45,533 nucleotides of DNA from Actinomadura darangshiensis (GTDB lineage: Bacteria > Actinomycetota > Actinomycetes > Streptosporangiales > Streptosporangiaceae). Every line of letters starts with the position of its first letter. Within the stretch, counting starts at the first letter, position 1. The stretch is taken from positions 1 to 45,533 of the forward strand of contig NZ_SMKY01000039.1 in NCBI RefSeq assembly GCF_004349235.1. The letters are read 5' to 3'. Below, piece after piece: positions 17,808 through 26,367 of the stretch. A model generated the notes under the pieces. The model saw only the letters and a list, made by a program, of their open reading frames with translations. It ran no database searches and had not been told where the DNA came from. Position numbers and translations under genes: made by a program.

Positions 17808-18772
17808 TGGCGATCGATATCCGCGGTGTGAACAAGTCGTTCGGCGAGGCGCCGGTGCTGCGCGACGTGTCGGTCGACATCGCGTCCGGTTCGCTGACGG
17901 CGCTGCTCGGGCCGAGCGGCGGCGGCAAGTCGACCCTGCTCCGGGTGATCGCGGGCCTGGAGCGGCCCGACTCGGGCCAGGTGCTGATCGCCGGCAAGGA
18001 CGCGACGCTGACACCGCCGCAGCGCCGCGGCGTCGGGTTCGTCTTCCAGCACTACGCCGCGTTCAAGCACCTGACGGTCTTCGAGAACGTCGCCTTCGGC
18101 CTGAAGATCCGCAAACGGCCCAAGGAGGAGATCCGGCGGCGGGTCGCGGAACTGCTGGAACTCGTCCACCTCGACCAGTTCGCCAAGCGGTACCCGGCGC
18201 AGCTGTCGGGCGGGCAGCGCCAGCGGATGGCCCTGGCCAGGGCGCTCGCCGTCGACCCCGAGGTGCTGCTGCTGGACGAGCCGTTCGGCGCGCTCGACGC
18301 CCAGGTGCGCAAGGAGCTGCGGGCCTGGCTGCGCCGCCTGCACGACGAGGTGCACGTCACCACCGTCTTCGTCACCCACGACCAGGAGGAGGCGATCGAG
18401 GTCGCCGACTCGATCGTGGTGCTGGCCGACGGCGCCGTCCAGCAGGTCGGGGCGCCGGGCGACATCTACGACAACCCCGCGACCCCGTTCGTGATGCGCT
18501 TCCTCGGGCCGGTGACCGAGATCGGCGGGCGGCTGCTGCGGCCCCACGACGTGGAGGTGTCGGCCGAGTCCGGACCGGGGACGGCCCCTGCGGTGGTCAC
18601 CCGCGTGGTGCGGCTGGGCTTCGAGGTGCGGGTCGAGTTCAGGGTGCGCGGGGACGAGGACGACGCCTGGGCGCAGCTGACCAGGGGAGCCGCCGAGCAG
18701 CTGGAGGTCGAGCCGGGCGCCGAGATCCACGTTCGGCCCGCCGTTCAGGCCGCCACGGTTCTCGCGACCTGA
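17807..18772 (+). CDS. cysA: Sulfate ABC transporter ATPase CysA
   Basis: A 321-aa ATPase of the sulfate importer. Walker [10 protein letters not shown] is at 35-43, the signature LSGGQRQ at 133-139 and Walker B LLLDEP at 154-159, with H-loop VTHDQEEA. The last ~80 residues form the small regulatory (TOBE-like) domain of CysA, with LLRPHDVEV. It uses ATP to import sulfate or thiosulfate. It is the last gene of the operon and converges on the ECF41 sigma factor with only four bases between stops, so no separate terminator is visible. Confidence 0.88.
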   Translation: MAIDIRGVNKSFGEAPVLRDVSVDIASGSLTALLGPSGGGKSTLLRVIAGLERPDSGQVLIAGKDATLTPPQRRGVGFVFQHYAAFKHLTVFENVAFGLKIRKRPKEEIRRRVAELLELVHLDQFAKRYPAQLSGGQRQRMALARALAVDPEVLLLDEPFGALDAQVRKELRAWLRRLHDEVHVTTVFVTHDQEEAIEVADSIVVLADGAVQQVGAPGDIYDNPATPFVMRFLGPVTEIGGRLLRPHDVEVSAESGPGTAPAVVTRVVRLGFEVRVEFRVRGDEDDAWAQLTRGAAEQLEVEPGAEIHVRPAVQAATVLAT

Positions 18773-18776
18773 AGGC

Positions 18777-19679
18777 TCAGCCGTCCTCCTCGATGTGTGT
18801 GAGCTTGTCGGGGTTGGTGACGGCGTACACGCCGCGGACGCGGTCGCCGTCCGGGGCCAGGTCGAGGACCATGACGGCGAACGGGGCGTCCTCGTCGAAC
18901 AGCACCGCGGACGGGTCGCCGTTGACCGTGCGGTAGCGGATGTCCAGCGCCTCCGGACGGTGGCGGGCGGTCGTGCCCGTGATGACGCGGGCCACCCTGT
19001 CCCGGCCGTGGATGGGGCGCAGGGCCGCCGTGCCCCGGGCCTTGCCGCCGCCGTCCGTCCACAGCGTCACGTCCGGCGCGAGGATGTCCAGCAGCGACTC
19101 CATGTCGCCGCCGAGGGCCGCCTGGAGGAAGCGTTCCGTCGCCTGCCGCTGCACCTTCGGGTCGGCCTGGTAGCGCGGGCGGCGGGCGTGCACGTGCTCG
19201 CGGGCGCGGTGCGCGAGCTGCCTGACCGCGGACGGGCTGCGGTCCAGGATCGGCGCGATCTCGGTGTGCGCGTAGCCGAACACCTCGTGCAGGACGAACA
19301 CGGCCCGTTCCAGCGGCGTGAGCGTCTCCAGGACGACGAGGAGCGCCATCGACACGGCCTCCGTCCGCTCGGCGGCGTCGCCCGCGCCTTCCTCGGTCAC
19401 CAACGGCTCGGGCAGCCACGGCCCCACGTACGTCTCGCGGCGGCGGCTGATCGCGGCCTGCCGTGACAGCGCCGTGTTGACGGCGATCCGGACGAGGTAG
19501 GCGCGCGGGTTCTCGATCCCGCCGGCGCCGCTGCGGGCCGCCCACGCGAGCCATGTGTCCTGGAGGACGTCCTCGGTGTCAGCGACGCTTCCCAGCATGT
19601 TGTAGACGACCGAGAACAGCAGTTCCCGGTGCCCGGCGAAAACCCGCGTCGCGGTGTCCTCGGTGGTGCCTTCGGACAT
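18777..19679 (-). CDS. ECF41-type RNA polymerase sigma factor with SnoaL-like C-terminal domain
   Basis: A 300-aa sigma factor with sigma2 (about 10-80) and sigma4 (about 112-165) regions followed by a SnoaL-like domain (~175-295). Three sequence marks define the ECF41/SigJ group: WLPEPL at 88-93 in the linker, DGGGK at 209-213 and NPDKL at 289-293. In this group the fused C-terminal domain replaces a separate anti-sigma factor. Its own upstream region contains TGTCACA, the ECF41 -35 motif. ECF41 genes usually neighbour a COE gene (carboxymuconolactone decarboxylase, oxidoreductase or epimerase); none is adjacent here. The next gene, divergent, is hemerythrin-like. Confidence 0.9.
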   Translation of the reverse strand: MSEGTTEDTATRVFAGHRELLFSVVYNMLGSVADTEDVLQDTWLAWAARSGAGGIENPRAYLVRIAVNTALSRQAAISRRRETYVGPWLPEPLVTEEGAGDAAERTEAVSMALLVVLETLTPLERAVFVLHEVFGYAHTEIAPILDRSPSAVRQLAHRAREHVHARRPRYQADPKVQRQATERFLQAALGGDMESLLDILAPDVTLWTDGGGKARGTAALRPIHGRDRVARVITGTTARHRPEALDIRYRTVNGDPSAVLFDEDAPFAVMVLDLAPDGDRVRGVYAVTNPDKLTHIEEDG

Positions 19680-19730
19680 GGCTCGACCCTCCTGTGCGCT
19701 CCCCTCTTCGAGTGCGTCCCGCCCCTCAAG

Positions 19731-19737
19731 TGTGACA
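19731..19737 (-). promoter_or_regulatory. Possible ECF41 -35 element
   Basis: On the minus strand this reads TGTCACA, the -35 motif reported for ECF41 sigma factors, 52 nt upstream of the sigma gene start. It would allow autoregulation. The expected CGTC -10 motif is not present at 16 nt, so the assignment is tentative. Confidence 0.35.
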
Positions 19738-19747
19738 TCGGCGCGGC

Positions 19748-19790
19748 AAATGTGATGTGGGCCTCATCAGCGGCTCCGCACGTCACATTT
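19748..19790. repeat. Spaced inverted repeat in the sigma/hemerythrin gap
   Basis: AAATGTGA (19748-19755) and TCACATTT (19783-19790) form a perfect 8-bp dyad with a 27-nt spacer between the two divergent genes. It may be an operator for either gene; no regulator is indicated. Confidence 0.35.
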
Positions 19791-19844
19791 CCGGCCCCCG
19801 ATCCGCTCATTGGTCGCGGAAATGCTCCGGCAAGGGGGATGGAA

Positions 19845-20477
19845 ATGAGTGACGGAAAGCCCGATCGCGTCGACGTGACGTTCATGTACGCCGTCCACGA
19901 CGCGTTCCAGCGCGACCTCGACCGGCTCACCGCGATGGCGGCGGCCGGCGACGTGGCCGGCCCGGCCGTCCAGGCGGGCTGGGACCGGTTCAAGCGGTTC
20001 CTGCACATCCACCACACCGCCGAGGACACGCACCTGTGGCCCGTCCTGCGGGCCAAGGCCGCGGACCCGGCGGTCCTCGACCAGATGGAAGGCGAGCACG
20101 AGCGGCTGGACGGCCTGCTCGCCGCCGTCGACGCGGCCGTCCGGGCGGGCGAGGCCACCCGGCTCGCCGCCGGCGCGGGACGGCTCGCCGACGCGCTGAC
20201 CGCGCACTGCGAGCACGAGGAGGAGCTGGCGCTGCCACTCGTCGGCGACCTGCTCACCCAGCAGGAATGGGACGCGTTCGGCAACGAGCAGCGCCGCAGG
20301 CTCGGCGTCAGCGGGGCCGCGTCGTTCTTCCCCTGGCTGCTGGACGGCGCCGGGGAGGACACCCGCCGCAAGGTCCTCGGCATCGTCCCGCCGCCCGTCC
20401 GGCTGCTCTACCGCGCGGTGTGGCGGCCCCGCTACCTGCGCGCACCCCGCTGGCAGTCGCCGGCGCGGGCCCACTGA
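19845..20477 (+). CDS. Hemerythrin-like (HHE) protein
   Basis: A 210-aa four-helix-bundle protein of the hemerythrin HHE type, which binds a di-iron centre and can sense or store O2 or reactive species. Candidate ligands are His18, the HIHH cluster with Glu60 and His63 (residues 54-63), His85-Glu86 (GEHERL) and His121/His124 with EEE (HCEHEEE). A ~60-residue C-terminal extension after the bundle has no recognisable fold. ATG 19845 is preferred over ATG 19839 because AAGGGGG then sits at proper distance. It precedes an MFS gene by 13 bp and is probably co-transcribed with it. Confidence 0.8.
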   Translation: MSDGKPDRVDVTFMYAVHDAFQRDLDRLTAMAAAGDVAGPAVQAGWDRFKRFLHIHHTAEDTHLWPVLRAKAADPAVLDQMEGEHERLDGLLAAVDAAVRAGEATRLAAGAGRLADALTAHCEHEEELALPLVGDLLTQQEWDAFGNEQRRRLGVSGAASFFPWLLDGAGEDTRRKVLGIVPPPVRLLYRAVWRPRYLRAPRWQSPARAH

Positions 20478-20490
20478 ACGGAGATCCGCC

Positions 20491-21951
20491 ATGACGAAAT
20501 CGTCCTTTCTCGGGACCGGGCGCGGCAAGGTCACCCTGACGCTGCTGTGCGCCATCGCGTTCCTGGACTTCATCGACGCGTCGATCGTCAACGTGGCGCT
20601 GCCCGCGATCCGCGCGGACCTGGACTTCTCCGTCCAGGACCTCACGTGGGTGCCGTCCGGCTACCTGCTCACCTACGGCGGGTTCATGCTGCTCGGCGGC
20701 CGGCTCGCCGACCTGCTCGGCCGCCGCCGCGTGGTGGTGGCCGGGACCGTCCTGTTCTCGCTGTCGTCGGTCGCGGGCGGGCTCGCCACCACGTCCGGGC
20801 TGCTCATCGGCGCGCGGCTCGCGCAGGGCGCGGGGGCCGCGCTGATGCTGCCCGGCACGCTGTCGATCCTGACGACGATGTTCAAGGAGGGCGGCGACCG
20901 GGGCAAGGCGCTCGGCGTGTGGGGCGGCGTCGCGGGCGGCGCGTCCGCGGCCGGGGTGCTGCTCGGCGGGCTGCTGACCGACGGGCCCGGCTGGCGCTGG
21001 GTGATGCTGGTGAACGTCCCGGTCTGCGTGCTGGTGATCGCCGGCCTGTTCCTGCTCGTCGAGGGCGACCGGCGCAGCGCCCGGCTCGCGAACTTCGACA
21101 TCCTCGGCACCGTCCTAGTCACCGGCGGGATGATGCTCCTCGTGTTCACCCTGGTCAAGGCGCCGGAGGCCGGCTGGGACGCGGGACGGACGATCGGCGG
21201 CCTCGTCGGCTCGCTGGTCCTGCTGATCGCGTTCCTGGTCAACGAGCAGCGCGGCCGCAACCCGCTGCTGCCGCTGTCGATCTTCCGGATCCGGGGGCTG
21301 GCGGCGGCGGACGTCACCCAGCTCGTCGCCGTGGCGGGCATCGGCTCGATGTTCTTCTTCCTCAGCCTCTACATGGAGAACGTCCTGCACTACTCGCCGA
21401 TGAAGACCGGCTCGGCCTACCTGCCGCTCTGCTTCGGCGTCGCCATCGCCGCCGGGGTCTCGTCCCAGCTGATCACCCGGGTCGGGACGCGCCCCGTCAT
21501 GGTCGTGGGGCTGCTGATGTCGGGCGGCGGCGTGTACTGGCTGTCGCGCATCCCGGTGGACGGCTCGTACCTGACCGACCTGCTGCCCGGCCTGATGATC
21601 GCCTCGCTGGGGCTCGGGGCGGCCTTCGTGTCCGTCACCACCGCCGCCAACGCCAACGTCCCGCCGGAGCAGGCGGGCCTGGCCGCGGCGCTGCTCAACG
21701 CGTCGCAGCAGCTCGGCGGCGCGCTCGGGCTCGCGATCTTCTCCGCGGTCGCCACGTCCCGCACGAACCACCTGGTCACGGGCCGGACGCCGGTACCGGA
21801 GGCGCTCACCTCCGGCTTCTCCCGGGCGCTGCTGGCGTGCAGCATCTTCCTGGCCGGCGCCGCGGTCGTCGCCCTGCGGGCCGCCAACAGCCGCGGCGAG
21901 TCGGGCCCGGCCGAGATCGAGGAGAGGACCGAACCGGTGCCGGTCACGTAG
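20491..21951 (+). CDS. DHA2-type MFS drug exporter (EmrB/QacA-like)
   Basis: A 486-aa transporter with about 14 transmembrane helices, the number typical of the DHA2 drug:H+ antiporter family. Motif D1 is seen in FLDFIDASIVNVALPAI and motif A in LGGRLADLLGRRRV; the antiporter motif C region includes GGASAAGVLLGGLLTD. It would expel a hydrophobic compound or antibiotic using the proton gradient. ATG 20491 has GGAGA upstream and lies 13 bp after the hemerythrin-like gene. Its 3' end overlaps the convergent MFS gene by eight bases. Substrate unknown. Confidence 0.85.
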   Translation: MTKSSFLGTGRGKVTLTLLCAIAFLDFIDASIVNVALPAIRADLDFSVQDLTWVPSGYLLTYGGFMLLGGRLADLLGRRRVVVAGTVLFSLSSVAGGLATTSGLLIGARLAQGAGAALMLPGTLSILTTMFKEGGDRGKALGVWGGVAGGASAAGVLLGGLLTDGPGWRWVMLVNVPVCVLVIAGLFLLVEGDRRSARLANFDILGTVLVTGGMMLLVFTLVKAPEAGWDAGRTIGGLVGSLVLLIAFLVNEQRGRNPLLPLSIFRIRGLAAADVTQLVAVAGIGSMFFFLSLYMENVLHYSPMKTGSAYLPLCFGVAIAAGVSSQLITRVGTRPVMVVGLLMSGGGVYWLSRIPVDGSYLTDLLPGLMIASLGLGAAFVSVTTAANANVPPEQAGLAAALLNASQQLGGALGLAIFSAVATSRTNHLVTGRTPVPEALTSGFSRALLACSIFLAGAAVVALRAANSRGESGPAEIEERTEPVPVT

Positions 21952-23215
21952 GGGACATCTTCGCGGCGCCCGGGGCACGGATCAGGAACGTCCCCAGCAG
22001 GACGACCAGACCGGACGCCGCCAGCACGAACTGGCCCGGGGCCATGCCGAGCGGGGACGCGCCGGCCTCCTTCAGGAGGTCGGCCGCGCCGCCCGACAGC
22101 AGCGCCGCCAGCGCCAGCCCGAACCGCAGGACGGCGTGGAACGCGGTGAGCGCCAGGTTCCGCTCCACGCCGTTCAGCGCCTCCTGAAGGAAGGTGATCG
22201 CGCCCACCAGCGCACTGGTCGCGGACGCCCCGAACACCACCGCCCCGACGAACGACCACGTCGGCGAGCCCAGCCCGCCCATCAGGGCGATCACGATGCC
22301 CTGCGCGGCCGTCCCGACCCGGATCTGCGTCATCAGGCTCCCGGCCTTGCGGTGGATGAGCAGCAGGCCCGCGAGCGCGCCGACCCCGAACAGCACCACC
22401 AGCGCCCCGAACCCGACCGCGCCCGCGTCCAGGACGTTCTTCACGAACACCACGCCCAGCGAGAACAGCGCGCCCAGCCCCAGCGCCACCACCGCGACTC
22501 CCGGCAGCACGCCCCGCACCACCGGCAGCCGAAGCGCCGAGACGAACCCGCCCTGGTCCTCCTCCTCGGTGCGTTCCATCTCCCGTTTCTCGACGGGACC
22601 GGGACCGAGGTCGGGGATCGACCGGATGGCGAAGTAGGAGACGACATACGTCAGGGCGTTCAGCCAGAACACGACGACGTACCGCCAGTACCCCTCCCAG
22701 CCCGCCTGCTGCGACCCCCAGAGGATCAGCCCGAACGCCCCCGCGCCCACCGGGATCATCCCGTAGGACGTCGCCATGGTGATGCCGTTGGCGACCTCCA
22801 GCGTGCCGGTGTCGTGCTCGTTCTCGTCTTCCTCGATGAGGAAGGGAATGGCCGCGTCCCGCGCCGGCAGGAACATCAGCCCCACGACCTCGATCAGGAA
22901 CGCCCAGAAGTACACCCACCACAGCCACGGCACGATCGGCAGCGCCAAGGCCATGCCCACCCGGATCATGTCGGACCACAGCATCACGCTGCGCCGCCGC
23001 CACCGCGTCACCACCCGCGCCGCGACCGGCGCACCCAGCGCGGACGGCAGCAGCCGCAGCACCAGCACCCCGCCGACCGCCGTCGTGGAGCCGCTCAGCT
23101 CCAGGACGAAGTACATCAGCGCCAGCGTGCCCATCCAGTCCCCGAACGAGGACACGGTCTGGCCGACGATGAGCCGCCGGAAGTCGGGCCGGCTCAGCTG
23201 CTCCTTGAGTCCCAT
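21944..23215 (-). CDS. MFS transporter, about 12 membrane segments
   Basis: A 423-aa membrane protein starting MGLKEQLSRPDFRRLIVGQT at 23215, typical of the MFS_3/enterobactin-exporter-like branch. About 12 hydrophobic helices are divided by a charged central loop with an acidic EERTEEED-like stretch. The conserved PARDAAIPFLIEEDE after helix 4 is a mark of this branch. The frame continues upstream for 177 codons but overlaps the real glycosyltransferase gene antisense-fashion in composition, so I use 23215. It overlaps the 3' end of the preceding glycosyltransferase by 22 bp (same strand), which suggests translational coupling. Confidence 0.8.
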   Translation of the reverse strand: MGLKEQLSRPDFRRLIVGQTVSSFGDWMGTLALMYFVLELSGSTTAVGGVLVLRLLPSALGAPVAARVVTRWRRRSVMLWSDMIRVGMALALPIVPWLWWVYFWAFLIEVVGLMFLPARDAAIPFLIEEDENEHDTGTLEVANGITMATSYGMIPVGAGAFGLILWGSQQAGWEGYWRYVVVFWLNALTYVVSYFAIRSIPDLGPGPVEKREMERTEEEDQGGFVSALRLPVVRGVLPGVAVVALGLGALFSLGVVFVKNVLDAGAVGFGALVVLFGVGALAGLLLIHRKAGSLMTQIRVGTAAQGIVIALMGGLGSPTWSFVGAVVFGASATSALVGAITFLQEALNGVERNLALTAFHAVLRFGLALAALLSGGAADLLKEAGASPLGMAPGQFVLAASGLVVLLGTFLIRAPGAAKMSPT

Positions 23216-24366
23216 GCGGGCTCCATCCCCGGGGAGTCGTGCTGCGGCGCGTCGAGGGCGGAGTCGTTCAGGAGAGCGGCGAGCCGGGCCGCGGCGGCGT
23301 CCCAGCTCCAGTGCGCGCAGGTCCAGCGCCGCCCGGCGGCGCCCAGCGCGGCGGCGCGGACGGGGGCGGCCAGCAGTCCGTGGAGGGTGAGCGCGAGTTC
23401 GTCCGGGCCGGTGGCGTCCACCAGGACGCCCGTCCGCCCGTCGAGGAGGGATGCGGGGCTGCCGCCGGACCGTCCCACCACCACTGGCAGCCCGGTCGCG
23501 GACGCCTCCAGCACGGACAGGCCCAGCCCCTCCGTCTGGAGCCCGTGCCGGTCGTCGCGGCACGGCAGCGCGAACACGGCGGCGGCGGCGTAGTAGCGCG
23601 GCAGGTCGGCGGCGGACACGTGCCCGGTCAGCGTCACCGTCCCGGGCGCGACCCGGTCCGCCAGCTCCGTCAGCCGGTGCCGCATCGGGCCGTCCCCGAC
23701 GATGACCAGCCGGGCATCGGGCCGCCGCCGCACCACGTCCCCCCAAGCCCGGATCAGCATGTCGTGGCCCTTGCGCCGCACAAGCCGCGCGACGCTCAGC
23801 ACCACCGGCCCTTCACCGAGCCCATGCCGCCGCCGCACCGCGTATCCGTCCAGACCGGGCCGGAACCGGACCGTGTCCACCGCCCCGGCCAGCCGGACCA
23901 GCCGCGTCCGGTCACCAACGGCATCCGCCAACTCCGGCCGCGTCGCCTCGCACAGGTGCGTGAGAACGTCCAGCGACCGGGCCGCCGCCCGCAGCGCGGC
24001 CCGCGTCGGCGGCGCCCGGAACCACCCAAGCTCCTGCCCGTGCGTCGACCCGACCAGCCGCCGCACCCCCGCGGCCCGCACCAGCGGCGCATACATCCCG
24101 AACGGCGCCACCGCCGTGATCCACCCCGCCTCCAGCCGATGCCGGACGACGAGCCGCCGCAACCCCCGGAACAGCAGATACCCGCGCCGCCGCACAACGG
24201 GGAACCCGACCCCCGCGTCGAACTCCGCGGCCCCGTCCCGCGCCGGCGCCACGACCACCACCCGCTCAGCGGGCAACCGCCGCACCAGCTCCCAAGTGAA
24301 CGTCTGCACACCGCCGGGCTCAGGCGGGAAATGCCCCGTCATCACCAGAGTCCGCGGTATCTCCAT
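23194..24366 (-). CDS. GT4-family glycosyltransferase (PimB/PimC-like)
   Basis: A 390-aa GT-B glycosyltransferase. The N-terminal glycine-rich acceptor motif is TGHFPPEPGGVQTFTWEL, the donor-domain start is VVLSVARLVRRKGHDMLIRA, and the E-x7-E motif is EGLGLSVLEASATGLPVVVG. These are typical of GDP-mannose-dependent alpha-mannosyltransferases such as PimB and MgtA; the actual sugar is not certain. ATG 24366 (MEIPRTLVMTGHF) is preferred over the longer in-frame start at 24477 because homology begins here. It is followed by the MFS gene, whose start lies inside its 3' end. A lipoglycan-building and export role is possible but unproven. Confidence 0.82.
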   Translation of the reverse strand: MEIPRTLVMTGHFPPEPGGVQTFTWELVRRLPAERVVVVAPARDGAAEFDAGVGFPVVRRRGYLLFRGLRRLVVRHRLEAGWITAVAPFGMYAPLVRAAGVRRLVGSTHGQELGWFRAPPTRAALRAAARSLDVLTHLCEATRPELADAVGDRTRLVRLAGAVDTVRFRPGLDGYAVRRRHGLGEGPVVLSVARLVRRKGHDMLIRAWGDVVRRRPDARLVIVGDGPMRHRLTELADRVAPGTVTLTGHVSAADLPRYYAAAAVFALPCRDDRHGLQTEGLGLSVLEASATGLPVVVGRSGGSPASLLDGRTGVLVDATGPDELALTLHGLLAAPVRAAALGAAGRRWTCAHWSWDAAAARLAALLNDSALDAPQHDSPGMEPAWDSRSS

Positions 24367-24656
24367 GCGACCACGACTTCCCGCCCAGCCGCACACCAAC
24401 CCTCCTCCAAGCCCCTCCAGGGTCCATGCGGCGGGAAGTGCCGGGTGGGAGCCAACGGCGAGCGAAACGAGAGTCAAGCGCCGACGCGACGCGGCACGGA
24501 GCGGACCTCGACGCAGCAGCGAAACGGGAGTTGCGGCTTGCTAGTCAACGAAACGTGCAGATCCCGAGCATTCCCGCTTTCATAGACGGGCGGTGGTCGG
24601 ACGCCGGCCCGTGCGTCGCCGGGAACGCGGCCCGCGAGAACGGGAGAGGGGGAGGC
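24367..24656. other. 290-bp gap before the protease gene
   Basis: No convincing coding region. It contains a near-perfect direct repeat, AGCGAAACGAGAGT at 24461-24474 and AGCGAAACGGGAGT at 24518-24531, and a further ACGAAACGTG at 24548-24557. It must hold the promoters of both the glycosyltransferase (leftward) and the protease gene (rightward), but I see no clear hexamer pair. Confidence 0.5.
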
Positions 24657-26099
24657 ATGGGCGTGGAGCGACCCACCAGGACCGACGCCAAGGTGGAGAA
24701 CGCGGATCGGCGCAGCCCGTCTGACAAGCCGTCCTCGCCCCCGCCCGACAACCCCGGTGCTCCCGGGCAGCCGTCCCGAATAGAGAGCCGCGCGCGCTCC
24801 CGCGAACTCGCTCAGCAGGAAAAGCAGGTCGAGGCCAAGGACCCCGGCGCCCCACCGGCCGAAGACCGTGACCACGAGCCCGCCTCAACGGAGCCCAAGA
24901 GCGAAGGGCAGGACGCGGGCAAGTCCGAGACCGGCCAGGCGGCACCGCAAGACGAGCGTGAAGAGGAAGCGCCTACGGGAACGGACACCCCGGTCACTCC
25001 GGGCGAGGAGCCGGACCATCCACAGGCCGTCGAAACCCCGAACGACTTCGACAGGAGGATCCGGGGCGACGGACCGCCCGATGACGACGGGCGCATGGCC
25101 GAGGTCGACGAGGATGAACGCGAACGCGGCATCTCGGATCGGTTGAAGCAGATGGCCGCCAAGCTGGACTTCAGCGATAGACGCAAAGAGTTGGCAGGCG
25201 CGGTCGACCGCCCGGACTTTCAGGATCCCGAGGGGGACCCGTCTCTGGTTCCCGACCGCTACGGCACGCCGCTGGATCGTGCCGATGGTAGCCGTGTGCC
25301 ACTCTTCAATGGAGAGCCCGCGCGTGAACAGACGCAGCAAGGGACACTCGGTGACTGTGGCGTCATGTCCACCTTGGGGGCCGTCGCCGGACACAACCCC
25401 CAAGCTATTCACGACTGCGTCCGAGAAACCGATGCCGGCAACTACGAGGTGCGCCTGCACGAGGCGAAGTACTCGCCTCCGAATCAGCGCTACGAGCCGA
25501 CTGGACGCCCGATCGCGTTGACGGTCACCCCCGAACTCCCGATCAAAGATCAGAAGCCGGATTCGCCTGTATTCGCTGAGACGACTTCGGCGAACGTGGC
25601 TTGGTCGCCCGTGCTGGAGAAGGCGATCGCGGGGGTGGACCAGACCTGGAACGGTCGGCGCAGGGATAGGGCGACCGAACTCTGGAACCTCTGGGGAAAA
25701 GCTGGGGGCGCGCCGACCGGCTATGTGCGATTGAACCAGGGCACCAACCCTGGCGAGCGTGCCGAACTGCTAACGCAACTCACAGGACAACCTGCCAAGA
25801 CGGTACAATTTCCGACCGGAAATGATAAGCAAGGCCGCAGTGCGGACCGCCAACTGAAGGAGGAGATCGCCGGACAACTCTCCCAGAGCAAGCCGATACT
25901 CGTCGGAACTAGAAAGCTGCTCGACGGTGAATCGGATCTGCCGAGGAATCTCGTCGCCAGTCATGCTTACGAGGTCACTAAGGTCGATGAGCAGGGAAAG
26001 TTCCATCTGCGTAATCCGTGGAATTATGAACATCCTGAACCGCTGACATTCCAAGAATTTAAAGCCCATATTCGACCTCGATATACTACCTTGGACTAA
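24657..26099 (+). CDS. Calpain-like cysteine protease with long charged N-terminal region
   Basis: A 480-aa protein. Residues 1 to ~150 are Pro/Glu/Asp/Lys-rich, low complexity and without a signal peptide. Residues ~185-480 are a peptidase C2 (calpain)-type domain: oxyanion Gln228 and nucleophile Cys234 in QQGTLGDCGV, His436 in ASHAYEV and Asn453 in LRNPWNYEHP, so the triad is complete. The Trp that usually follows the Cys is Gly. The start is ATG 24657 (GGGAGAGG upstream); GTG 24663 is an equally good alternative. The last ~200 bp are AT-richer, with codons such as ATA and AAT unusual here, suggesting transfer. A two-bp gap leads to a small partner gene. It could be a regulatory protease or a secreted/toxin-type effector. 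Confidence 0.72.
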   Translation: MGVERPTRTDAKVENADRRSPSDKPSSPPPDNPGAPGQPSRIESRARSRELAQQEKQVEAKDPGAPPAEDRDHEPASTEPKSEGQDAGKSETGQAAPQDEREEEAPTGTDTPVTPGEEPDHPQAVETPNDFDRRIRGDGPPDDDGRMAEVDEDERERGISDRLKQMAAKLDFSDRRKELAGAVDRPDFQDPEGDPSLVPDRYGTPLDRADGSRVPLFNGEPAREQTQQGTLGDCGVMSTLGAVAGHNPQAIHDCVRETDAGNYEVRLHEAKYSPPNQRYEPTGRPIALTVTPELPIKDQKPDSPVFAETTSANVAWSPVLEKAIAGVDQTWNGRRRDRATELWNLWGKAGGAPTGYVRLNQGTNPGERAELLTQLTGQPAKTVQFPTGNDKQGRSADRQLKEEIAGQLSQSKPILVGTRKLLDGESDLPRNLVASHAYEVTKVDEQGKFHLRNPWNYEHPEPLTFQEFKAHIRPRYTTLD

Positions 26100-26101
26100 C
26101 G

Positions 26102-26365
26102 ATGGCAATCGAAGAAATCGGCCTCCAGCAGGGCACCCAGACCGGGGTCGGCGCAGATGCCAATATGGGGCTGGTCCGTGTCCGTGAGGGGCGGAACGGA
26201 AATCTGTCAGAAGTTGTCGTTGCCGTCCGGGACAGTGGAGCGGAGGGAAGATTCACTCTGCATCCCGGCGAAACGTTCCCGATCGGCGATCAGACTTGGC
26301 GATTCGACCGCGTTGTGGAGGCAGGGGCGGGCAGGCTGGGGGCCGTGTTCGCGCGAGTCGAGTAG
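26102..26365 (+). CDS. Small conserved protein (DUF6406-like), likely partner of the protease
   Basis: An 87-residue acidic, beta-rich protein. The segment GRFTLHPGETFPIGDQTWRFDRV (split as LHPGETFPIGDQTW then RFDRV) resembles small actinobacterial proteins annotated as DUF6406; I recall this family without being able to verify it. It has no signal peptide, membrane helix or DNA-binding motif. It starts two bases after the calpain-like gene's stop, so the two are co-transcribed and probably function together, perhaps as inhibitor, chaperone or immunity protein. That role is inference. Confidence 0.65.
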   Translation: MAIEEIGLQQGTQTGVGADANMGLVRVREGRNGNLSEVVVAVRDSGAEGRFTLHPGETFPIGDQTWRFDRVVEAGAGRLGAVFARVE

Positions 26366-26367
26366 GG

